From contig DATDGR010000299.1 in the NCBI GenBank assembly GCA_036521995.1, positions 1 through 7,637 of the forward strand: DNA of 7,637 nt, in the 5' to 3' direction. The position numbers were made by a program, and so were the translations under genes. Position 1 is the first letter of the stretch; each line of letters begins with the position of its first letter. Below are positions 1 to 6,191 of this stretch, one piece after another. Below the pieces are notes generated by a model. It was not told the DNA's origin. It ran no database searches and worked only from the letters and a program-made list of their open reading frames with translations. This DNA is from Gp13-AA77 sp036521995. Its GTDB lineage: Bacteria > Acidobacteriota > Terriglobia > UBA7540.

Positions 1-2519
1 TCTACAAGCAGGAACTATACGAGGAGGCCCTGCAGAGGTACATGGCGCTGCTCGATTATAAGGTGTCGACCGGCTACGACTTCGATCAGAAGCACGAGAA
101 AGAGGACGAACGCCGCGTCGCCGATACTTTTCGGGCGGTCAGCCTAAGCTTCAGCACGGTCGGTGGGCCGGACGCGGTCCAGCAGTACTTCTCGAGCACG
201 AAAAGTCGACCCTATGAAGACCGCGTTTACAGCAATCTCGGCGAGCACTACCTGACGAAGCTGCGCTACGATGACGCGGCGAAGACATTCAACGCTTTCA
301 TAGCGCTTCATCCTTTCCACCATGCTGCCCCACGTTTCAGCATGCGCGTGGTGGAGACTTTCACCAAGGGCGGATTCCCCAAGCTCGTTCTGGAGTCGAA
401 GCGGGACTTTGCGTCCAAGTATGGACTGCAGGCGGAATACTGGCAGCACAACAAGCCCGAAGAGTTGCCGGAGGTGCTGGCCTACCTGAAGACGGACCTG
501 AAGGACCTTGCGACTCATTACCACGCTGAGTATCAGAGTGCGCAGGAAGCGAACGAGAAGCTCGCGAATTATCATGAGGCTCTCCGATGGTACGGCGACT
601 ACCTCAAGTCCTTCCCGAAGGACGCGGAGTCGCCGATGATCAACTACCGGCTCGCGGACCTTCTCTTCGAGAACAAGGATTTCGGCGAGGCGGCCAAACA
701 ATACGAGCGCACGGCCTACGAATACCCGGCCAACGCTCAGTCGGCGCCTGCGGGTTACGCCGCAGTCTACGCATTTCGCGAGCACCTGAAGGTCGTAGGC
801 AAGGAGAATCAAGACGCCGTCAAGCACGATACGATCGCGAGCTCGATCAAATTCGCCGACACGTTCCCGACCCACGCTCAAGCCGCGGCGGTCCTCGGAG
901 CAGCTGCCGATGACTTATACGAGATGAAGGACTATCGCGCGGCCGTCGGCTCCGCCCAACGTGTCATCGATAAATATCCGGGCGCGGAGATGCCCATCAG
1001 GCGCTCCGCGTGGATTGTCGTTGCGCACGGCTCATTCGAACTCGCCCAGTACCCGCAGGCCGAACAAGCCTACACTCAGGTGCTCATGGTCACGCCGGAG
1101 AGCGATGAGTCGCACGCCAAGCTCGTTGACAACCTAGCAGCCTCCATCTACAAGCAGGGTGAGCTCGCAAGAAACGCCGGGGACTATCGGGCAGCCGCCG
1201 ATCACTTCCTGAGGATTCGCACGGCAGCGCCTACGTCCACAATCCGTCCGACGGCCGAGTACGACGCCGGCGCCGCGCTGATTGAGTTGAAGGACTGGAA
1301 GGCAGCCGCAGGCGTCCTTGAAGCTTTTCGTAGCACCTACCCCAAGCACAAAATGGCGGGCGAGGCCACGAGACTGATCGCACGTGCCTACCGTGAGAGC
1401 GGCGAGTTGTCGCACGCCGCCGGTGAGTACGAGCGGCTGGCGTCCGAGTCAACAGACGAGACAGTGCGTAGGGAGTCGCTGCTCGTAGCAGGCGACCTCT
1501 ACCAGCAGTCCAATGCAAAGGATAAGGCGTTGGATGTGTACCAACGCTACGTCACCGATTTTCCGAAGCCGCTCGAGCCGGCCCTAGAGACCCGCTCCAA
1601 GATCGCCGAAATACATAAAGCGGCACACGACGACGCTCTCTATCAGAAAGACCTGACGGAAATCGTACGTATCGACGCAGAGGGAGGGGCGGAAAGAACC
1701 GGCCGGACCCGGACGCTCGCGGCCCGTTCGGCGCTGGTCCTGGCGGAGCAGCTCTATCAGGCTTTCGTGGCCGTAAAGCTGCGGCAACCGTTCGAGGCCA
1801 GCCTGAAGGAGAAACAGCAGAAGATGGATGCCACGATCAAGGCCATGGGTGGGCTGGTGGACTACGAAATCGCCGACGAGACGGCAGCCGCCACGTTTTA
1901 CATGGCCGAGACCTATTTCAACTTCAGTCGTTCACTGAAGGAGTCCGAGCGCCCGGCCGACCTGAAAGCCGCGGACGTGGACAAGTTCGAGGCGGACCTC
2001 GATGAGGCAGCGTATCCCTTCGAGGAGAAAGCTATAAAGGTACACGAGAAGAACATGGAAATGTTGCACGCCGGCGTCTTCAACGATTGGACTGAGAAGA
2101 GTCTCAGCAGGCTCGCCGAGATGGTGCCCGGCCGCTACGCGAAAAGCGAAATGAGCAGCGGCTTCATCAGCGCGATTGACCGTTACGTGTACCGATCCCC
2201 GCTATCGCAGGCCTCGACCCAGACAGCGAATGCTGGGACGACGCCGAGCAACGCTGGCACGACGCCAAGCAAGCCGGACCAGACGACGCCAAGCAACGCT
2301 GGCACGACGCCAAGCAACGCTGGCACGACGCCGAGCAACGCTGGCACGACGCCAAGCAACGTTGGCACGACGCCGAGCAACGTTGGCACGACGCCGAGCA
2401 ACGCCGGCACGACGCCGAGCAAGCCGGACCAGACGACGCCAAGCAAGCCGGAGCAGACGACGCACCCCGCCTCGGTGGCTGCGAACGACGGAGTGGTGAA
2501 AAATGCGAATCCGCATTAG
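1..2519 (+). CDS. TPR-repeat protein with tandem-repeat tail (5' partial)
   Basis: The frame is open from base 3 with no stop before the edge. The first codons (YKQELYEEALQRY) already read as a TPR helix, so the ATG at 42 is internal and the true start lies outside the window. At least 838 residues are visible. Counting from the ATG at 42, TPR-like helical hairpins start near residues 76, 175, 212, 297, 337, 381, 418, 454 and 492, each of the type A-x2-x-Y-x-x-x-[hydrophobic]-x-x-[FY]-P (for example KDFGEAAKQYERTAYEYP). Such arrays are protein-protein scaffolds, similar in style to YbgF/BamD-type periplasmic TPR proteins. A helical, charged region follows, then a Thr/Pro/Ser/Asn-rich repeat tail from 2229. 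The export signal, if any, is outside the window. Position at the head of an ExbB/ExbD/AgmX-type locus suggests a periplasmic or outer-membrane partner of that machine (inference). The stop is TAG, inside the first codons of the next gene. Confidence 0.9.
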   Translation, partial: YKQELYEEALQRYMALLDYKVSTGYDFDQKHEKEDERRVADTFRAVSLSFSTVGGPDAVQQYFSSTKSRPYEDRVYSNLGEHYLTKLRYDDAAKTFNAFIALHPFHHAAPRFSMRVVETFTKGGFPKLVLESKRDFASKYGLQAEYWQHNKPEELPEVLAYLKTDLKDLATHYHAEYQSAQEANEKLANYHEALRWYGDYLKSFPKDAESPMINYRLADLLFENKDFGEAAKQYERTAYEYPANAQSAPAGYAAVYAFREHLKVVGKENQDAVKHDTIASSIKFADTFPTHAQAAAVLGAAADDLYEMKDYRAAVGSAQRVIDKYPGAEMPIRRSAWIVVAHGSFELAQYPQAEQAYTQVLMVTPESDESHAKLVDNLAASIYKQGELARNAGDYRAAADHFLRIRTAAPTSTIRPTAEYDAGAALIELKDWKAAAGVLEAFRSTYPKHKMAGEATRLIARAYRESGELSHAAGEYERLASESTDETVRRESLLVAGDLYQQSNAKDKALDVYQRYVTDFPKPLEPALETRSKIAEIHKAAHDDALYQKDLTEIVRIDAEGGAERTGRTRTLAARSALVLAEQLYQAFVAVKLRQPFEASLKEKQQKMDATIKAMGGLVDYEIADETAAATFYMAETYFNFSRSLKESERPADLKAADVDKFEADLDEAAYPFEEKAIKVHEKNMEMLHAGVFNDWTEKSLSRLAEMVPGRYAKSEMSSGFISAIDRYVYRSPLSQASTQTANAGTTPSNAGTTPSKPDQTTPSNAGTTPSNAGTTPSNAGTTPSNVGTTPSNVGTTPSNAGTTPSKPDQTTPSKPEQTTHPASVAANDGVVKNANPH
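2229..2468 (+). repeat. In-frame 21/24-bp tandem repeat (NAGTTPS / KPDQTTPS)
   Basis: Eleven consecutive units with no gaps: eight of 21 bp encoding N[AV]GTTPS and three of 24 bp encoding KPDQTTPS or the end variant KPEQTTHP. The order is N,N,K,N,N,N,N,N,N,K,K. The 21-bp units are nearly identical in DNA (AACGCTGGCACGACGCCAAG then C), differing mainly at A/G in the Pro codon and at C/T in Ala/Val. Both unit lengths are multiples of three, so gain or loss of units keeps the reading frame. The array forms the C-terminal tail of the TPR protein: probably an unstructured, Thr-rich linker or surface segment. Confidence 0.95.
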
Positions 2520-3198
2520 TACCCGATCCATAAAGGCGATTTGCCACGGGATAGCGTTGCTGAGCCTGCTTCTCGCCCTGGGCTGCGGACAGGCTGCCCA
2601 ACGCACGGTGACGGCCGGGTCGATGGAGACGAAACAGCCGCCGGCACCCCAGACCGCGCCCTTGGACTTCGAGCGGGATGCAGGTGGGGTCACGATAACG
2701 CAGCAACCCCCCGTCCCGGACGAGGTGCGCACCCAATACGACGAAGCGGTGCGCATGCTTGGGGAGGCGCAATACGATCGCGGTATCGCCTTGCTGCTCA
2801 AGGTGACCGAACAGTCGCCCACCTCAACGGCAGCGCACATCAATCTCGGCATCGCATACGCACGCACTGGCGATCTGGACCGCGCCGAGGCCAGCCTGAA
2901 CAAGGCGGTGGAGTTGAGTCCACACCACGTCGCAGCCTACAACGAACTCGGCCTGGTGCAACGGCGCAAGGGAGAGTTTGCGAAGGCGCGCGCTAGTTAC
3001 GAGGCCGCTCTGGCACAGTTCCCCGACTTTCACTATGCGCATAGGAATCTTGCCATTCTGTGCGATCTATATCTTGGGGATTACCCGTGCGCACTGGAGC
3101 ACTACCAAGCATACAGCCGGCTCGTTCCGGACGACGGCGAGGTCGTCAAATGGATTGCCGATCTTCGCAAACGCACGAGCCGAAAGGAGAAGCCATGA
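2503..3198 (+). CDS. TPR-repeat lipoprotein
   Basis: 231 residues. The start ATG at 2503 lies 17 nt inside the preceding gene, with GGAG at 2490-2493 nine bases upstream, so translation is probably coupled. The N-terminus has basic residues, then a hydrophobic stretch (about residues 17-27), then ALGC with Cys28 as the likely lipidated residue. The lipobox is somewhat atypical (Ala at -3, Leu at -2), so a plain signal peptide or a membrane anchor is possible. After a Pro/Gln-rich linker come about four TPR motifs, near residues 75-108, 110-143, 144-177 and 178-212. They show the usual pattern, for example NLGIAYARTGDLDRAEASL followed by the P at the helix end. Expected role: an envelope-anchored adaptor in the periplasm. 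It lacks catalytic motifs. It shares an ATGA overlap with the next gene, which places it in the same transcript. Confidence 0.88.
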   Translation: MRIRISTRSIKAICHGIALLSLLLALGCGQAAQRTVTAGSMETKQPPAPQTAPLDFERDAGGVTITQQPPVPDEVRTQYDEAVRMLGEAQYDRGIALLLKVTEQSPTSTAAHINLGIAYARTGDLDRAEASLNKAVELSPHHVAAYNELGLVQRRKGEFAKARASYEAALAQFPDFHYAHRNLAILCDLYLGDYPCALEHYQAYSRLVPDDGEVVKWIADLRKRTSRKEKP

Positions 3199-3710
3199 GG
3201 GGAAACTTGTTGCTCGTGTTGCTGCTCGTGTTGCTGCTGGCGACGGTAACCGCCCAGACGGATCAAAAGCCCGGGGCCGAACACCCCGCAGGTGCCACCA
3301 AAACGCAGAAGAAGGAAGCCGCAAACGGACAGAAGGAAGAAGCACACGCAAAAACGAAAGCAGCTCAGGAAGAGACCGCAGAAGCCCCGGCAGAGCCGAA
3401 AAAGGCCCAGGGACAGGCTGAAGCGGCGCAGGTAAAGACAGCAGAAGGACAGACGGAAGAAGAACCGCAGGCAGTGACGGACAAAGACCCGAAGTTAACC
3501 TCCGTCCCCGGAGGAAAGGCGCTGGGCATGTCCATTCTGGGCAATCAGGAAGCGCCCACGTCGCTGGTCATTGTTCCCTGGAAGAGCTCGGAAGTTGGCC
3601 GCGCGACTGGCATCTCGCCGATGCTCGATGACTCCAGGCAGCCCGTGGACAAGGAGGTGTTCATGCGGGAGCTGCGTTATTACGAGATCAGGTCGGAAAA
3701 GAAGCCGTGA
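3195..3710 (+). CDS. Small exported protein, charged linker plus conserved-looking C-terminal domain
   Basis: 171 residues from ATG 3195. This start gives an ATGA overlap with the previous stop, has AAGGAGA at 3184-3190, and opens a clear Sec signal peptide: MRGN, a Leu/Val core, and a likely cleavage after Ala20 (VTA before QTDQ). A longer frame upstream to 3060 exists but would bury the signal peptide. The signal core is encoded by a perfect 12-bp tandem duplication (3212-3223 and 3224-3235). Residues 21 to about 100 are low-complexity, rich in Lys/Glu/Ala/Gln, probably disordered or coiled. Residues 108-171 are a compact domain with MSILGN, SLVIVPWKSSEVG, PVDKEVFMREL and YYEIRS. I know no assigned function for it. 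A degenerate second copy lies at 4271-4581, which shows the domain is a family rather than random sequence. Its place between TPR proteins and the ExbB-type channel suggests a periplasmic accessory subunit (inference). Confidence 0.85.
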   Translation: MRGNLLLVLLLVLLLATVTAQTDQKPGAEHPAGATKTQKKEAANGQKEEAHAKTKAAQEETAEAPAEPKKAQGQAEAAQVKTAEGQTEEEPQAVTDKDPKLTSVPGGKALGMSILGNQEAPTSLVIVPWKSSEVGRATGISPMLDDSRQPVDKEVFMRELRYYEIRSEKKP

Positions 3711-3816
3711 ACCGGCCGTTTGCGCTTCGCTGGATTGGATTTTTGGAAGCAATCGAGCGACTAGTTGCAGGAGTCTGCGCGGAGGGATGCGCAGCCAAAA
3801 GTGAGACTCTTCATGG

Positions 3817-3839
3817 TGGGGTCCATTCATGGATCCCCA
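3817..3839 (+). other. Inverted repeat, hairpin after the small exported protein gene
   Basis: Left arm TGGGGTCCAT (3817-3826), two-base loop, right arm ATGGATCCCCA (3829-3839), complementary except for one bulged base. It lies about 107 bases after the stop at 3710. The downstream bases (TTCTGATCCG) are not a T-tract, so it is a weak candidate for a terminator and could instead stabilise an mRNA 3' end or belong to a mobile-element remnant. Confidence 0.4.
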
Positions 3840-4122
3840 TTCTGATCCGCCGATCCCACCCATGCGATTTCTTAAACTCTTAGTCTCTGTTCCTGCTCGC
3901 CATGTCTCTAGCAGCGCTCACTACTGAAATCTCCGCCGGACATCAAAGCTCTTTTCCTGCTGTCATTCTCTGACTGGCAATCACCTTGGTGGCAACGAAA
4001 CCGGATGGTCCTTTCGCAGTGAAAGCTGGCCAGCCTCCCGCGCTGCGAGCGCTCGTGATAGGCGGGTTACTCTCGGCCATTCCGTGAGTTGACGAAGACC
4101 AGGTCATCCATAGCCCTGTTGG

Positions 4123-4146
4123 CCGAAGGCGACACGCTACCTTCGG
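4123..4146 (+). other. Inverted repeat CCGAAGG / CCTTCGG
   Basis: Perfect 7-bp arms (4123-4129 and 4140-4146) separated by ten bases. It sits about 125 bases before the start of the broken gene copy. No T-run follows. The role is unknown; it could be an mRNA structure, a protein-binding site, or a relic of inserted DNA. Confidence 0.35.
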
Positions 4147-4191
4147 AGGTATCGGCCCCAAGATACAAGGGGCTTTAGTACCCGTGTACTG

Positions 4192-4220
4192 TTGTTGCCG
4201 TCAGCAGCCTGCTCAATACT
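4192..4220 (+). promoter_or_regulatory. Possible weak sigma70-type promoter
   Basis: TTGTTG (4192-4197), a 17-base spacer, then AATACT (4215-4220). Matches are only 3 of 6 and 4 of 6 to the consensus hexamers. It is listed because the ExbB-family gene is separated from the genes upstream by nearly 870 bases and may need its own promoter. The call rests on spacing and position, and chance occurrence is quite possible. Confidence 0.15.
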
Positions 4221-4270
4221 CAACCCAGTCCGAAACTACGGTCCAAGAGCTGCGAGGGGAGTATAGGGAA

Positions 4271-4581
4271 ATGAAATATGCGGTTCATTCATCGGTGGTG
4301 ATTGCTTTGGTTCTGGAAGAGACGGAAGTTGAGGAGCGCCGCCAGACATGTCCATTCTGGGCAATTAAGACGCGCCCAGGGCACTGGTCATCTCGCAGCT
4401 TGGCAACGCCTTCGGCACCTCAGGCGTGCTCGATGAGTTGAGGCGACCAATTGACAAGAACGTATTCATGCGAATGTTGAGTAATTACGAAATCAGGTCG
4501 CAGACAGAGCACCCCAGCGGTGCGCCGACCAAAATGAATGCGGCGCAGCCCGCGGCTGCGGCGCAGAGGAGGAACACGTGA
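4271..4581 (+). pseudogene. Broken second copy of the small exported protein
   Basis: Bases 4348-4578 read MSILGN, TAA, DAPRALVI, then later LDE, RRPIDKNVFMRML and NYEIRS. This is a clear match to residues 112-167 of the intact protein encoded at 3195-3710 (MSILGN, Q, EAPTSLVI ... PVDKEVFMREL ... YYEIRS). The 19 bases CATGTCCATTCTGGGCAAT are identical in the two. The TAA (4366-4368) replaces the Gln codon (3546-3548) of the intact gene. The match also lacks about five residues in the middle. Upstream, ATG 4271 begins MKYAVHSSVVIALVL, which looks like a signal-peptide core followed by acidic residues; it is in another frame, so a frameshift also separates the two parts, and most of the charged linker is missing. 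After the TAA the frame stays open to a TGA at 4579-4581 that overlaps the ExbB-type start as GTGA, the coupling seen between intact genes upstream. The 5' boundary is less certain than the 3' part. Confidence 0.78.
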
Positions 4582-5286
4582 CTTTTACGGAGCTACTGAG
4601 AAACGTCGGCCTATTCGGGGCCGCCGTGATATGTTGCCTTATCGCGCTGTCCATCTTTTCGGTGGCAGTGATGGTTAACAAGTACCGCCGTTTTCGCGCG
4701 GCCTCGCGCGAGTCGCAGATTTTCAAGGCCGAGTACCAGAAGTTCCTCCACGGAGGAGAGGTCCAGGAACTGATTGACGCCGTGCGGAAGCACGATCAAT
4801 CCCACGTGGCGCAGGTGGTGTCAGCGGGCATTCTCGAGTACGAAGGCGTGCGCGAGGCTGGAGGCGATCTGGTCGCTTCACTCGAGCTTGTCACGAGCGC
4901 ACTCAGAGACTCCATGTCCGAGACGCTGATCCAGCTGAAAGCCGGTATGGGGTTCCTGGCTACGATCGGCTCTACGGCCCCGTTCGTCGGCCTCTTCGGA
5001 ACCGTGGCTGGAATCATCAACGCTTTTCGGAACATCGCGGCCACGGGGTCCGGCGGCATGTCTGTAGTTTCGGGCGGCATCGCCGAGGCCCTGGTCACGA
5101 CGGCCCTGGGCATCTTCGTCGCGATCCCAGCCGTTGCCGCGTTCAACTACTTCTCAGGCAAGATAGAAAACTTCCACATCGAGATGAATCGGGCTTCCAC
5201 CCAGCTCGTGAACCGCCTCTTCAAGGCGCCGCAGCAACTCATAGAGCGGATGGCCAAGATGTCGGTGGACGCGGAGGAGAACGCGT

Positions 5287-5300
<14 letters not shown>
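4578..5300 (+). CDS. MotA/TolQ/ExbB family proton channel protein
   Basis: 240 residues from GTG 4578, with a strong GGAGG at 4568-4572 five bases upstream. It is the pentameric channel subunit that, with ExbD-type dimers, converts proton flow into movement at the inner membrane. Three membrane segments are visible: about residues 10-33, 123-150 and 168-192, with a cytoplasmic loop between the first two, the normal ExbB/TolQ plan. The second segment carries TAPFVGLFGTV and the third GIAEALVTTALGIFVAIPAV. Thr142, Glu170 and Thr175 stand where E. coli ExbB has the pore residues Thr148, Glu176 and Thr181, each offset by six, so the channel should be functional. The gene overlaps the first ExbD-type gene by 14 nt. 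Which system it powers (TonB-like, Tol-like or gliding-type) cannot be told from this subunit; the AgmX-like partner downstream argues for the last class. Confidence 0.95.
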
Positions 5301-5709
<409 letters not shown>

Positions 5710-5713
5710 AGTC

Positions 5714-6181
5714 ATGGAGTTCAACACAAGCGATTCCGGATCCGGTCTGCAGTCCGAGATCAACATCACGCCGCTCGTCGACGTAGTGCTCGTGCTGCTG
5801 ATCATCTTCATGGTCATCGTTCCGCTCCTCATGCGGGGCTATGACGTCAACATCCCTAAACCCTCGACCAATGCCGTGCCCGCGCAATCCCAAGAATCGC
5901 GGCTGATCCTGATCATCTCGCCTACGGGCTGCAGCATCGTCGGGCCCTCGGCGGGGGAGGGGCTTCCGACGGACTGTCGCGTGATACTGGGCGACCAAAA
6001 GATCGCTGCGACGGAATTGCCCGCGCGCGTGGGAGAGATCCTGGGCAGCCGGCCCCCGGAAAAGCGCGTGCTGTTTCTCGCTGTTGACGACCGCTTGAAC
6101 TACGAGGGAGTTCTTCGCATCCTCGATCTCGCGAAGTCGGGCGTCGAGGATTTGAAGGTCGAATTTATCACGAGCAATTGA
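5714..6181 (+). CDS. ExbD/TolR family protein, second copy
   Basis: 155 residues from ATG 5714, with GGAG at 5701-5704 and four bases between genes. It has the same plan as the first copy: short N-terminus, a helix starting INITPLVDVVLVLLIIFMV with the conserved Asp at residue 23, then a periplasmic domain. The periplasmic domain differs strongly from the first copy. It is longer after the first strand and holds Cys73 and Cys88, which could form a disulfide. Paired ExbD genes behind one ExbB gene are known from gliding-type (AglRQS-like) and other energised systems, and the two proteins probably assemble together. The membrane-helix DNA is almost identical to that of the first copy (see repeats). 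Confidence 0.95.
   Translation: MEFNTSDSGSGLQSEINITPLVDVVLVLLIIFMVIVPLLMRGYDVNIPKPSTNAVPAQSQESRLILIISPTGCSIVGPSAGEGLPTDCRVILGDQKIAATELPARVGEILGSRPPEKRVLFLAVDDRLNYEGVLRILDLAKSGVEDLKVEFITSN
5762..5818 (+). repeat. 57-bp segment shared by the two exbD-type genes, copy 2
   Basis: Partner of 5326-5382 with five mismatches in 57. One mismatch changes Val to Ile near the start and one Met to Ile at the end; the other three are silent. Confidence 0.8.
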
Positions 6182-6191
6182 GGTGGCTGCT

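Larger units (their letters stand above)
3711..4270 (+). other. Stretch without an intact gene inside the operon
   Basis: About 560 bases separating the small exported protein from its broken copy. It looks less GC-rich than the genes around it (31 of 60 bases are G or C at 3901-3960). No frame on either strand gives a protein I recognise; a 72-codon minus-strand frame (3943-4161) has no visible ribosome site or family pattern. It holds several inverted repeats: 3775-3794, 3817-3839, the perfect palindrome GCTGGCCAGC at 4025-4034, 4040-4052 and 4123-4146. None is followed by a T-run, so none is a clear terminator. From ATG 3862 there is a short signal-peptide-like segment that needs a frame change near 3884. 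The region may be decayed insertion DNA or an old gene. Confidence 0.5.

Noticed and set aside
2229..2468. CRISPR-like array
   Set aside because: The units are head-to-tail with no unique spacers and are in frame inside a coding region.
2167..2903. Long overlapping open frames on both strands across the tandem repeat (Arg/Ala-rich + frame, Leu-Gly-Val-Val-Pro and Cys-rich - frames)
   Set aside because: They arise because a 21-bp repeat without stops in a given frame stays open along the whole array. They lack ribosome sites and natural composition, while the TPR protein frame explains the DNA.
3060..3194. Upstream extension of the small exported protein to ATG 3060
   Set aside because: It would lie within the TPR lipoprotein gene in another frame and bury the signal peptide that starts precisely at the ATGA overlap.
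3775..3794. CTGCGC/GCGCAG hairpin as terminator of the upstream genes
   Set aside because: Stem of only six pairs with an eight-base loop and no T-run after it.
3943..4161. 72-codon minus-strand frame as a gene
   Set aside because: No ribosome site, no recognisable family, many rare-looking Trp/Ser/Thr runs and no support from neighbouring genes; could only be a remnant.
4366..4368. Programmed readthrough or a recoded amino acid at the TAA in the second copy
   Set aside because: TAA is not the selenocysteine (TGA) or pyrrolysine (TAG) codon, and an upstream frameshift and loss of the linker also separate the copy from a working gene. Ordinary decay is simpler.
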